From positions 24,807-88,806 of the forward strand of contig CAJQUW010008970.1 of NCBI GenBank assembly GCA_907163375.1: a DNA stretch of 64,000 bases, in the 5' to 3' direction. Positions 27,533 to 38,520 of this stretch are shown piece after piece. A model generated the notes under the pieces. It did no database searches, had not been told where the DNA came from, and worked only from the letters and a program-made list of their open reading frames with translations. A program made the position numbers and the translations under genes. The number at the start of each line of letters is the position of its first letter. Within the stretch, counting starts at the first letter, position 1. The DNA is from Prostheceraeus crozeri. Taxonomy: Eukaryota > Platyhelminthes > Polycladida > Euryleptidae.

Positions 27533-27582
27533 TTCAAAATGGTACAAAAAAGTTCATTCAAAATGGTACAAAAAAGTTCATT
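27533..27582. repeat. 24-bp direct repeat at the 3' end of duplicated-family gene B
   Basis: TTCAAAATGGTACAAAAAAG followed by TTCA, twice in tandem, running into the stop codon at 27,578. Same position relative to its gene as the repeat at 25,912, but different sequence. Confidence 0.75.
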
Positions 27583-28135
27583 CATCATTCAATAACTGTT
27601 CATTTATTCCATGAAATGTCTTATAACCCTCACTCTCTTCTTCAACGTCTTTGTAGTATCCAATCGCCATGATACGTATCCATTCTCCCGCCGCTCCATC
27701 CAGACAGAATCGTTCCGTCTCGTAAGGTGGGTCCATGATTGGCTCCTCATGTGGTTGTTCAAGCACACACGCCTCCATCCACCTTCCATCATCCACCCAC
27801 CCTGGTGCACGACGCACAATCGTTCTTGTAGGGGTGTACCCCAGAATTATATCCCCTTCATACATGGGAATATCACCTCGTTCCATGTAGAGTGGCTTCT
27901 CCGGTGGGTAGTTTTTACTTCTGAACACTCGAAATACAGGTGATTTTGTGAAGTAAAATGTATCAATCCTTGGTGGAAATACATGCGTCTCTGTCCGTAC
28001 CACCAGACATGTCTTCCTATCTGATAGGATCTGATCCCCAGCAAAAAGGGGAATATCTCTATATACCAATTTGGGTACTTGATCCCGAAGTAATGGGAAG
28101 AATATAGTCGATGTTTCTGTTCCTGCTACTTCCAT
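27578..28135 (-). CDS. Unknown protein, duplicated-domain family, copy B (185 aa)
   Basis: Paralogue of the gene at 26,857, sharing DIPLFAGDQILS, RIDTFYF, ERGDIPMYEGD and a C-terminal EWIRIM. It carries the same internal duplication (about residues 27 and 94). It differs by a shorter N-terminus and an acidic C-terminal tail (DVEEESEGYK). The two copies are diverged, so the duplication is old. TATATATAAG lies 57-65 bp upstream. It is the last viral gene before the palindrome. Function unknown. Confidence 0.6.
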   Translation of the reverse strand: MEVAGTETSTIFFPLLRDQVPKLVYRDIPLFAGDQILSDRKTCLVVRTETHVFPPRIDTFYFTKSPVFRVFRSKNYPPEKPLYMERGDIPMYEGDIILGYTPTRTIVRRAPGWVDDGRWMEACVLEQPHEEPIMDPPYETERFCLDGAAGEWIRIMAIGYYKDVEEESEGYKTFHGINEQLLNDE

Positions 28136-28191
28136 GTTGTATCTGAGTAGTCTTCTTTAACGGTATAATTCATCTACATTCAAACTCCTTC

Positions 28192-28199
28192 TTATATAT
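28192..28199 (-). promoter_or_regulatory. TATATATAAG box, duplicated-family gene B
   Basis: AATATATATAAGAAGG on the minus strand, 57-64 bp before the ATG at 28,135; a GGGACCCG block lies just beyond it. Confidence 0.5.
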
Positions 28200-28235
28200 A
28201 TTCTCTGAAGGGACCCGAACCCTACGGGGGACCTG

Positions 28236-28412
28236 ACTTAGTGTCATAGTAGAATTCAAATCTACAGTACTATAGTTTTTTCGCGCCACGGGTCCCCTGG
28301 TTGGTAACGGGACCCGTGACCTTGGACACGGTCCCGTTGCTAAGCAACCAGGGGACCCGTGGCGCGAAAAAACTATAGTACTGTAGATTTGAATTCTACT
28401 ATGACACTAAGT
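28236..28412. repeat. Perfect 68-bp-arm inverted repeat (palindrome), 41-bp spacer
   Basis: The arms 28,236-28,303 and 28,345-28,412 are exact reverse complements. The spacer itself is largely self-complementary (CAACGGGACC/GGTCCCGTTG). The inner half carries CGCGCCACGGGTCCCCTGG, matching the GGGACC blocks of the viral element. TACAGTACTATAG inside each arm resembles a TA-flanked CAGT transposon end. The Tigger transposase frame stops inside the right arm. It may be a MITE, fused terminal repeats of the virus, or a foldback formed during replication. Confidence 0.9.
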
Positions 28413-30546
28413 GACACTACTTTTGTACACTTAAACCATTCGCACATTGATAGTCTGTATGGTTCATTGCAGACCTTACATAAACTTTCTGATCCAACTA
28501 ACTGTTTATTTGTTTCTTCACGCTTCTTTTTGGTCATTCTTGACGTTGTGGGAATGTTTTCATCTTTTTTATCAGTCAAAACAGATGCTCTTAATCTTTT
28601 CTTTGTCTTTTTGGGGGGCTGGTCGCATCGAGGATATGGTTTAATATCTTCTGGTCTAGCAGAAACATTCTCGTTTTGCTCAGTCGAGGGTTGCTCCAAT
28701 GCTACAGTTGTTGTCTGATTGGGCTGTTCAGTAGGTTGCTCCAATTCCACTGACGGCTGATCGACTCTTTCAGAGGGTTGTCCTACATGTAACTCCGCGG
28801 ACTGCTGATCGGATTGCTCAGTCGATTGTGCGGTCACTGTTGAAGGTAAGTACTCGTCATCGCCGAATACCATAGAGTCCAAGGGGTATATCCCTGTTGA
28901 TTTGAACCCCTTCTGTGCGATTTCTACCGTTGCTGCTCGTCCATATGCCTTTGAAATCAGACTGCTGACCTGGAATTGACTGATGCATCTACCGGGGTGG
29001 CTCGTCATCAGTTATCGCAAGCACGATTATAGTATCTTTTAAATGGCCCGAAAAAACAGCGATCTAGTGGTTGCATACGGTGGCTTGAATGTGGAGGCAG
29101 GGTGAGAAGATGAATATGGTTGGCACGACAGAACTCTATGCCTTGCAAAGAAAGGTGAGAAACATGATTGTCCATAATAAGTAAGACAGGTTGACTAGAA
29201 GTCGGATGAGCATGTCGGTGAAAGTGTTGCAAATACTCCGGGAATAGTTCTGAACACATGTATCCCGAGTCACTGCACAACACCAGCGATCCAAGGGGTG
29301 CACCGTCAGTTAACTCGGGTTTCGAGCGCTTACATCGAAAAATAATTACAGGTGGAATGAAGTTGCCCGCCGCGTTCATCGAACAAACAAGGGTTGTGGT
29401 AACTCCTCTTTCTCCTGATACGACTTTGTTCACCGACTTCTTTCCTTTCTGGGACACGACCTTCGGCAATCGGTTTGGTACCGTTGAAACACCGGTTTCA
29501 TCCATGTTGTATATTTGATGAGGTCCGAAGTTATGTTGATCCATCAACTTTTGGAGTAGATCATAAAATACCTCACAATTCTCTCTCGAGAATGCTGAAG
29601 TACGAGCTGCACTTATAGGTTCTGGTGAGCGTAGAGATAAACTTCCGTTTCTTTTTAAGTAACCTTGCGCCCAATCCACACCTGCAAGTTTCCGCTCTTT
29701 ATCAAATGGATGATCTTTATTCTTCATTTCGGCCATTTCGAATGCGATGGATCTCAAGGTCTTCATAGTTATTCCATGACACAACTGATCCATTCGAACA
29801 CAGTAAGCGTGAAGCTGCTGCTCCTCTTCTTTGGTGAAGACTGTTTTGTGCCCGCCCGAAGATGGAGCTTCATTCTACAAAGATAAAACGCTTCTTAGAT
29901 TTCTGCATTTCACTAAATGATTTGGTCACAACCGTAGCATTACACAAGTTACCCATATCACAAGTTAGGTAGGGCGACGCTTACGTATAATACGAGTTGA
30001 TGCGCTAGCCTTCGTGACTATTATTCAGTAGGCAACCTATAAATACATGTTAATGTGGTACTATCATAGGCCTATGTACATATCTACATAAGTCTAATTA
30101 ATGATTTAGGATTACACCACTCTAGAAATGTTTCAGCTATAAACCAATATTACCTTGCCGCTTGAAATGTATCTATATAAAATAGAATAAGCTATTTTAG
30201 CAGCAAGACTTGCTTTTGTACATATCAATTTCTACATCATGTTATCAAGAATAATGCTGTAGCATATCAAGGAAAAATGCGACTTGTGTAAAAATATGAA
30301 CGAGATTAAAACCGAATCAGCTATGATCCTCACAAAGCTTTGTTAAAACGTTCAAGTAATAAAAACGGCCCAGTTTCGACCGTCGATACTTACCTTTTTC
30401 AAATAATTCCGTATAGTTTTCTCCGAAACACCGTAGATTACCGCCAAAGATCGACGGGATTCACCCTCATTGACTCGACGGTGTATCTCTGCTCTTTCAG
30501 TTTCTGTCAGTATCTTTCTTTCTGTCTTCCTCTTGTAATTCCTCAT
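28373..30546 (-). pseudogene. Tigger/pogo-type transposase, two exons, one frame break
   Basis: Tc1/mariner-superfamily transposase of the pogo/Tigger/Jerky group. Exon 1 (30,394-30,546) encodes a psq helix-turn-helix (MRNYKRKT...SEKTIRNYLKK) and ends at a GTAAGT donor. The intron is 29,875-30,393. Exon 2 begins at 29,874 in the same phase, with a CENP-B-type HTH followed by the DDE domain: YNMDETGV, LLIMDNHVSH and a later acidic position near RMQPLDR. A stop at 29,008 with a -1 offset separates the main part from the C-terminal part (HPGRCIS...GFKSTGIYPLD). The tail has PSVELEQPTEQPNQ repeats and a Cys-rich end. Without that shift the gene would be complete, so it is young or the break is an assembly error. 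Confidence 0.85.
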
Positions 30547-31091
30547 TGTTCTGTAAGGAATCATAGGAAAAATTCAAGGTAATCAGCTTATCTTTTTATC
30601 TTGATGAAAAGAATTATAACGTAGGGGGCCTATATTCCCGGATACGTATAAACATGGTAAGGGGTTACTTTCCGCACTGCGGAAGCTAACCCCTAAAATG
30701 ATGCGGATTCCTGCCCCCAGTGTGGTACTTTTAAATCTGATGTCGTCTCTGCTATATCAGAGCAGTTATCGTTCAACCACTAATATAGTGTTTCAAATCA
30801 TTCACTTACGTTTGAGAAATGGTGCACAAATAGACTGTAGCCAACCGCTCTAAGTTCACAAACTAATTAACAGACAGAGGGAAAAATTAGATGACAATCA
30901 GAAATTCGATGTCACTCACCTTCAGAGTTACGCGCAGCAAATGACGCTGTCTTGAGGGGAGTCTTCATTATTCGTCGATACTTCTCATTCGATTGCCTGA
31001 TTGGCTGGCTGAATTGATTCGGGAAATAACTGTACAAAGTTGGTAAATTAGAAGATGCGGAAAGAAACCCCTTGCGGATACTAACCCCACC
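30547..31091. other. Intergenic: 5' region of Tigger and junction with gypsy fragment
   Basis: No coding signal. Two related blocks, ATGCGGAAAGxAACCCC-type, occur at about 30,657-30,715 (inverted, with CCGCACTGCGG) and 31,053-31,085. They may be transposon ends of an unidentified element. Otherwise AT-rich sequence. Confidence 0.4.
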
Positions 31092-32890
31092 CTACAACAG
31101 CGTTTCCTGGGAATGTGCAATTATTTCCGAAATTACGTCCGAGACTTTGCCTCAATTTCTAAAGATTTGCACGATTTGGCACCAGGAAAAGAAATCACAT
31201 GGACAGATGCGACGTTACTAGCATTTAATAAGCTCAAAGATCAATTGTCTGATGGCGTTTTGGTCCTCCCGAGGTCTGAAGAGGAATTAGTGTTGAGCAC
31301 AGATGCATCAAATGATTGTGTAGGGGCTTGCCTCATGACCAAAGCGGGACAGCCAGTTTCATTCGCATCGAAGAAGCTCACCGAGACAGAGACACGTTGG
31401 AGTACTATCGATAAGGAGACGTTCGCGATTGTATGGGCCATGCAGAGGCTGAGATCTTTCTTAGTTGGGAAAAGATTCACGGTGTCAACAGATCACCAAC
31501 CCTTGAAATACCTTTTACAAGCAGATAGCGTCAGTTCCAAAGTTCATAGATGGAGAGTGTTGGTTTCTGAGTTTGACTATGATGTTAAATACATTCCAGG
31601 GAAAGATAATGTTGTAGCGGATGCGTTATCACGAGTTTATTCGATTGCCGAGGTAGATGAAGATGGAGAAGTTTCGGTTGAGGTTGATGTTATCAGAAGG
31701 GCCCAGAAAGATGACCCAGAATTCAAGATTCTTTTCAAAGCAATTGATAGAAATGACAGTCGCCAACCAAATGGAGTGTCCCAGCAGCTTTGGTGTTGTA
31801 AGAATGATTTATCAATCAAGAATGGAATTATTTACGTGAAAGACAAACTCCTAATTCCTCCCCGAAAACGAACTCAACTCTTGACAGCACTGCATTATGG
31901 ACACCAGGGGATAGAGAACATGATACAGAAGGCGACGAGCACATATTTTTGGCCAAACCTCCGGCAAGACGTGCGACACTGTCCAACATTGTAGAATATG
32001 TTCAATGATTAAACCTAAGTTCGTGAACGCGCAGCTGAAGCCATACCTTTTAGATGCCCCTCTTCAAATGATTGCAACAGATTACATTGGACCGCTTCCA
32101 TCAGATGGAGGTTATCAATATATTTTGGTGATCATGGACGCTTTCTCTAGGTTTCCTGAAGCCTACCCAGTGAGGGATATGTCGGCACGAACGCTTATTG
32201 ATAAATTTCGGGATTTCTTTTCACGGTATGGGTTTCCTGACTCCATCCTGTCTGATAATGGCACACCAATACAGAAGCAAGGAATTTTTGAACTATTTAC
32301 GCAATTTCGGAGTTAAGAAATTATTTACGAATACTTACAGGCCTAGCTCAAACGGTTTGTGCGAAAGGTTTAACGGGACGCTACAGAAGAAGCTTAAATG
32401 TTTGTTACTCGAACAAAGATTGGAAAGCAGTAGCTGGAGACATGTTTTGCCGACCGCCTTAATGGCAATAAGAAATGACATACATGCAACAACAGGGTAC
32501 ACACCTAGCGAGCTTTTTTTAGCCTTTAGAGTCAAGGACCTCTCACTCCCACCCCTTAGCGACCGATACCTTTCTCCGCAGCCCTTCGGTTCTGCCGCCC
32601 AGAACATTGCTAAGCGTAGGCATAGAGCAGATGCACATAGACGTTATGAAAATAGGCAATTCCCTCCCGGCTCAGAAGTACTTGTCAAATCTCCAGTAGT
32701 CAAGAAACTTGGGGCACCAGGAACTACGGCTGAAGTTGTTAGTCAAGTTGATAGACATACAGTCATGGTTAAGGAAGGGGGTAGGATTAAGAATGAATCG
32801 ACTGCTAGGTTATCACCTTTGCCCGTCAAGAATCGTTTGATGTCCGAAACTAAAACGGAGGAGGCGGAAGAACGGATCATACTCCGATAG
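31092..32890 (+). pseudogene. Ty3/gypsy retrotransposon pol fragment (RT end, RNase H, integrase)
   Basis: Begins abruptly in the reverse-transcriptase thumb (LQQRFLGMCNYFRNYV), so protease and RT catalytic parts are missing. RNase H follows, with STDASNDCVG, DKETFAIVWA and STDHQPLKYLL, ending VVADALSR. Next comes an integrase zinc finger (HYGHQGIENM...C...C), interrupted by a stop near 31,993. The catalytic core has ATDYIG, SDNGT and ERFNG, with a second frame break near 32,270. The GPY-like tail runs to 32,890. At least two frame breaks (both +1 type) and a 5' truncation show a dead copy. No LTR pair could be identified by eye. Confidence 0.88.
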
Positions 32891-33371
32891 TGAACGACTA
32901 TCGCCGACCGTCGAAAGGAGATGGGATCGAGTGAACGAGGAAGGTGCAAGGAGTGAAGACCGACCACAGACAGGAAGGACTGGTGAAACGCGAAATCAGG
33001 AGAGAAGAAATCCAAGACCACAGAGGAGCCGCAGGGCGCCGTCGCGCTTCCGAGACTTTGAGATGACCTCGAGTGACATTAATGTCGACAGTGATAGTGA
33101 GTCTCATTAATCGAGTGACATCGCTGTGTATAGTGATGGTGTGATTCTCACTAAGTGATTGATTTATGAGTGTTCGCCTTTTCAGCCTCTTTGCTGTCTT
33201 CTCCATTAGTGATTGGACTCTTTTCGAAAGAAAGGGCGAGTTGTGATGTTTATCTGTACTAAATATATATGTTATCATGGATTGTAAACATTTGAATATG
33301 TGTTTCAATAGAAAAGTGAACTTCGAACTGGACTCTTGACTTCTGTATATTTCAACATGTACCTTTTATAG
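32891..33371. other. Non-coding 3' flank of gypsy fragment
   Basis: Contains GAGTGACAT...GTCGACAGTGATAGTGA repeats with several short inverted segments; possibly the remnant of a 3' untranslated region or LTR. No open frame with recognisable product. It ends at a splice-acceptor-like CTTTTATAG just before the SWIM exon. Confidence 0.4.
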
Positions 33372-33655
33372 AAGAGTCACACTGATATTTTTCAATTCTT
33401 CGCTGAAGATGTTAAGACATTCAAAAGAGGAGAAGAGAAATACAGATCTAATTTTGTGCTCTCATTTAACATCGCACAAAGAACAATCTGTAGTCATGTT
33501 CGTGCCACCATGAAAAACCGGTCGTACAGAGTCATTATCGAATTACATGAAGATGGCGGGATAAAGGACTGTAGCTGTGAATGTCCAAGAGGGCAATGGA
33601 TTTGCTCACATATGGCTGCGGCGCTTATCTACGGCGAAAAGTCCGGTATATCTAA
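33372..33655 (+). pseudogene. SWIM zinc finger part of a SWIM-YqaJ gene, interrupted
   Basis: An open exon after a TTTTATAG acceptor-like site. It encodes a helical lead-in (FKRGEEKYRSNFV...VRATMKNRSYRV) and a SWIM zinc finger, CSCECPRGQWICSHMAAAL (C-x-C...C-x-H). SWIM followed by YqaJ nuclease is a known combination in invertebrate proteins. The frame stops exactly where the Harbinger element begins. The continuation lies at 40,404. With the element and one TAA copy absent, the two halves are in the same reading frame, so this was one exon before insertion. Confidence 0.85.
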
Positions 33656-33927
33656 TGGTGGATTCATACTTCTGTTGTACAGCAAAATTCATGCTGGATG
33701 AACAAGTTCGGCAATGTTGTACGACTAATGACGTCATTTGTGTCGTACAACATTTGCGTCAGAGTATGAACAGCACATACGACAGTTATTATCGATTTGC
33801 TGTGCGTAGCTATTGTTGGACATACAGTATGCTGTGTAGGAACAAATGAAGCAGTCATTCCGCACAGCAGATTTTATACAGCAAAAGCAAAAACGCGCAC
33901 GTATCGTATTGTCAAGTTCATTTTCAA

Positions 33928-34969
33928 ATGACGATGGATGAAGAGAAGTTGATCGAGTTCGTGAGAAATTGTCCGCACCTATGGGACCATTCATTGCAGG
34001 AATACAGAGATCGGTCTGTGTGCAATAGAAGCTGGATTTCGATCGGAGAACAACTTGGAGGTTTCACCTCAAAAGAAGCAAGGGACAGGTGGAGGCAACT
34101 TCGCGATAGCTTCGTTAGAGCGAAGAGAAACACGATGAAGAAGAGTGGTGCTGGTGGAGAAATGAAATCAAAATGGAAATTTTCGGAAAAAATGAATTTC
34201 TCGACAAGGTTCTAAACAGTCGTACTTCTGTTTCCAGTCTTACAATTAGTCAAGATACCAAGTGAGTCTGACATTTTTTGAATATTTAAATGAGGATTTA
34301 TGTCATAAGTCTAGTCTTTAATCTTTTGTGTGTCCTTATATCATTTTTACCCTGTGATGCACAAGTATAGATTTGTATCATCAATTAGCGATATTTGATA
34401 TCGTATTGTTGATTTGGATATATTTTCTATAATACAGTAGAAACCGGTTCTTACATCTAAAATTAATTATTCTAATTCCGCTTTTTTACATTATTTTGAC
34501 GCAATATATATTACAAAATTCACTTTACCTATTTTTATATTGATTCTTATCTTTCAGGAGTAACGCTGCCATTATTGAAGAGTCGAGTGGAGAAAGTGAG
34601 AAGGAAAATGGAGTGGAAGTTAGCGAAGGTACTACCAGACCATCTGTATCTTCAATACCTGAAAAGAGAAGAAGGAAGCAGGCGGATCAAGTCGAAACAG
34701 CTATACTTGATTATATAAGCAAGGTCTCATCGGAAACTTCCGTGGAAACCCAATTTGGACAGTACGTTGGGGCCAGCTTGAACAGACTCTCCACTGCTCG
34801 TCAACGAGAAGGAAAACTAAGGATCCAAATTATCCTGAACGAGCTCGAGGATGAACAGGAAAAGGAAATTGCATCCATGAGTCATGTGGGATGTTGTTCA
34901 TCGTGTACTCAAGTGACAGATGTGTTTGAAAGAGCTTGTAAATTAATGTGTTTGAAAACTCTTTTTTAA
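33928..34969 (+). pseudogene. Harbinger MADF/Myb-like accessory protein, two exons, frame break
   Basis: Exon 1 (33,928-34,261) encodes a MADF domain: IEFVRNCPHLWDHSLQEYRDR...SWISIGEQLGGF...ARDRWRQLRDSFVRAKR. A run of six A at 34,187-34,192 breaks the frame (-1 offset). Past it the expected LDKVLNSRTS sequence continues to a GTGAGT donor. Exon 2 (34,558-34,969) starts after TTTCAG, continues in phase with an acidic Ser/Glu segment, then a helical region (QVETAILDYISKV). In Harbinger elements this protein binds the ends and helps the transposase enter the nucleus. Confidence 0.82.
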
Positions 34970-35051
34970 TCAATATGAATATTTTGGTATTTTAAAATTA
35001 AACTCGGATATAGTATTGTTTTACAAATCAAATGATCACAATAATCATATA

Positions 35052-36707
35052 CAGTCCGTTTCATAAAAAGTGGATCATCCTAAAATTTGACTAAATAAAA
35101 CATTAGTATGATACAGAAAGCATTTTTCATGTTATTTCATGTCCCTAATATATTTAAATGTCCTTATATAGTCTGATAAGCTATGATACAGTAACGGTTC
35201 TTAAGAAGCTAATATTTTGTGGCCGTACCCTTATTGTCAATGACATTACCAATTCGTCTAGGCATTGATTCGATGATATCGTTGATTTTTGACTGATCTA
35301 ACTTTCTCCACTCTCTTTTTAACAGTGACGTAAGTTGTGATACGCCATCTGTAGGTAGCAGTGAACGACGAACGTTACGTTTTAGAATACTCCATACATT
35401 TTCTATGGGATTCAGATCAGGAGAACGAGCTGGCCAAGATAATGTCCTAAGCCCTAATTAAGACTTGCATAAGTTGACTCTACTACTCTTGTGACACTTA
35501 GCATTATCATCCATAAATAACCAAGTCGATGGATCACCAAGTTGATCTGTCATTTGGCCAATGTTCATTCGTAAAGCATTCACATAGCGTTCAGAATTCA
35601 TGGTTCCTTGCTGTATGTGAAGTTCAGAGCGGCCATTGGTCCAAATGCCAGCCCAAATCAGTAGAGTCGCACCACCTTGTACCCGGGGACAACGTAAATG
35701 TCTCGGAATTTCCTGATCAGATTTTATCCATAATCTCAATCGACCATCACTATCCTTCAGACGGACTGATGCCTCATCAGACCAGACAACCCGATCCCAT
35801 TGATTTCGCCAGTGACAATGACTCATTGCCCATCTGAGACGTCTTTTTGTATGCTGATCTGACAATCCGATCTGAGAGGGCCTCTTACAGCTCTTGAAAT
35901 TCGACTCAATAAGTCTTCTACGAATGGTGGACTTAGAAATAGACGAGACTAGTGCAGCCATCTCAGTTAACGGGAGACTTGGATCAACTTTAACAAATCT
36001 CAAAATTAGGCGGTCTCTACGTTTGGATGTTTTGCGTGGACGGCCAGAGCCCTCTTTACGACAGAGTCGAAAATCATCATTATGCCATCGATGCACATTT
36101 GTGTAAGGGACATTTAGTCGCTTGCTTGTAGCTCGCAAAGAAAACCCTAATTCTACCAAGGCTGACACTTTGCCTTTTGTGAATGCGATCTCCTTATTGT
36201 TCATTTGTGCTTTGTATTGTTTTCAACCGGTAAGAGATAGATTTCTAGCTGAAAGCAATCAGGAGTGCTGCCAACACCACCGCAACGAAGTCAGGAAGCT
36301 ATGGAACATGAAGTCCAGTTAATCACATGTAGCAGTTACATTATTGTTGATGAATAATGGTGCTATACTGGCTCTGATTGACCGATTTTCTTGATTTTTG
36401 TTTTGCTTGATCGCTTTTGGCTTGTAGAACAACATATTACATGACAAAGGAAACAAATGTAATTTTATAAGAGTGAGGTATGATTTTGTGTAACATTGCT
36501 AAATGAAGATCAAATTATCTACTACTTTTTTATATATAACAGGAAAACAACTCAATATTCATGCTTGAAATTTCCAACAATGATATTAGTGAGCACAACT
36601 GACATATCTTCCAAATTTCAGAGAAATTCGTTCAAGTTTGGCGGAGTTAGACAAAGTTGAAGTTAAGGCGATGTTTAAGGGTGATCCATTTTTTATGAAA
36701 CAATCTG
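35052..36707. mobile_element. Tc1/mariner element, copy A (inside Harbinger)
   Basis: 1,656 bp flanked by TA on both sides (35,050-35,051; 36,708-36,709). The ends are CAGTCCGTTTCATAAAAAGT and the diverged inverted counterpart ACTTTTTATGAAACxGxCTG/ATTTTTTATGAAACAATCTG. The transposase is on the minus strand. It lies in opposite orientation to copy B only 285 bp away. Confidence 0.92.
35209..36204 (-). pseudogene. Tc1-type transposase, copy A, one nonsense codon
   Basis: Tc1 family DDE transposase: an N-terminal paired-like HTH (AFTKGKVSALVELGFSLRATSKRLN), a GRPRKTSKR linker, a second HTH, and catalytic D in VVWSDEASV and LFMDDNAKCH. The frame ends at a TAA at 35,458. Sequence beyond it continues in the same frame with SPDLNPIENVWS, the third catalytic region. 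Copy B has CAA at that codon, so this is a nonsense mutation (Gln to stop). Otherwise the gene is complete. Confidence 0.9.
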
Positions 36708-36991
36708 TAGTTAAATAAAAATGATCTTGTTAACACTGAAAGAATGACATGTACTTATAGGTATGCGGCCTAGGCCTACTATAATTATTAACAGATCTTT
36801 CAGAATAAAATGTTGGTCTTTGCTTTCGGTCGACTATTTTTATGTAAATTAATGTAATACAGTAAACTCTAATTTAGAGAACAATTTCGTATAAGTTGCA
36901 TTACAAATGAACAAATCCATCTAGCTGACTCCCGATAATCGTTATGAAAATTATAAAAAATAAAACGCCATAATCCATCAAGATTATTATA

Positions 36992-38335
36992 CAGATTGTT
37001 TCATAAAAAATGGATCACCCTTAAACATCACCTTAACTTCAACTTTGTCTAACTCCGCCAAACTTGAACGAATTTCTCCGAAATTTGGAAGATATGTCAG
37101 TTGTGCTTACTAATATCATTGTTGGAAATTTCAAGCATGAATATTGAGTTGTTTTCCTGTTATAGATAAAAAAAGTAGTAGATAATTTGATCTTCATTTA
37201 GCAATGTTACGCAATATCATACCTCACTCTTATAAAATTACATTTGTTTCCTTTGTTATGTAATATGTTGTTCTACAAGCCAAAAGCTATCAAGCAAAAC
37301 AAAAATAAAGAAAATCGGTCAATCAGAGCCAGTATAGCACCATTATTCATCAACAATAATGTAACTGCTACATGTGATTAACTGGGCTTCATGTTCCATG
37401 GCTTCCTGACTTCGTTGCGGTGGTGTTGGCAGCACTCCTGATTGCTTTCAGCTAGAAATCTATCTCTTACCGGTTGAAAACAATACAAAGCACAAATGAA
37501 CAATAACGAGATCGCATTCACAAAAGGCAAAGTGTCAGCCTTGCTAGAAGTAGTGTTTTCTTTGCGAGCTACAAGCAAGCGACTAAATGTCCCTTACACT
37601 AATGTGCATCGATGACATAATGATGATTTTCGACTCTGTCGTAAAGAGGGCTCTGGCCGTCCACGCAAAACATCCAAACGTAGAGACCGCCTAATTTTGA
37701 GATTTATTAAAGTTGATCTAAGTCTCTCGTTAACTGAGATGGCTGCACTAGACTCGTCTATTTCTAAGTCCACTATTCTTAGAAGACTTATTGAGTCGAA
37801 TTTCAAGAGCTGTAAGAGGCCTTCTCAGATCGAATTATCAGATCAGCATACAAAAAGAAGTTATTTATGGATGATAATGCTACGTGTCACAGGAGTAGTA
37901 GAGTCAACTTATGCAAGTCTCAATTAGGGCTTAGGACATTATCTTGGCCAGCTCGTTCTCCTGATCTGAATCCCATAGAAAATGTATGGAGTATTCTAAA
38001 ACGTAACGTTCGTCGTTCACTGCTACCTACAGATGGCGTATCACAACTTACGTCACTGTTAAAAAGAGAGTGGAGAAAGTTAGATCAGTCAAAAATCAAC
38101 GATATCATCGAATCAATGCCTAGATAATCAATTGGTTATGTCATTGACAATAAGGGTAGGGCCACAAAATATTAGCTTCTTAAGAACCGTTACTGTATCA
38201 TATATAAGGACATTTAAATATATTAGGGAGATTAGGGACATGAAATAACATGAAAAATACCTTCTGTATCATACAATGTACTTATGTTTTATTTAGTCAA
38301 ATTTTAGGATGATCCACTTTTTATGAAACGGACTG
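36992..38335. mobile_element. Tc1/mariner element, copy B, internally deleted
   Basis: 1,344 bp flanked by TA (36,990-36,991; 38,336-38,337), the same family as copy A but inverted and 312 bp shorter. The difference is an internal deletion in the transposase. Ends match those of copy A. Confidence 0.92.
37496..38127 (+). pseudogene. Tc1-type transposase, copy B, nonsense and internal deletion
   Basis: Same family as copy A. A TGA replaces a Trp codon in the sequence after VPYTNVHR (near 37,612). The middle of the catalytic domain, including the first catalytic Asp (VVWSDEASV), is missing after DQHTKR. The C-terminal part with SPDLNPIENVWSILKRN is retained. Copy B keeps the CAA codon that is a stop in copy A, so each copy was inactivated independently. 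Confidence 0.9.
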
Positions 38336-38520
38336 TACTAGTAGCAAGTAAATACATTGAAAATGTATCGTCTTACAAAATTAAGGCCTGGAAAATTCTA
38401 TACAAAAGCAGAACTTGATAGCATAGTCAGTTGTGTACATCCACATATACCTTCATGATTTACTTTTACCCAAGCACCAGGCCTATATATTTTAATTGAT
38501 AGGTCTAGTTGTTCAGATTT

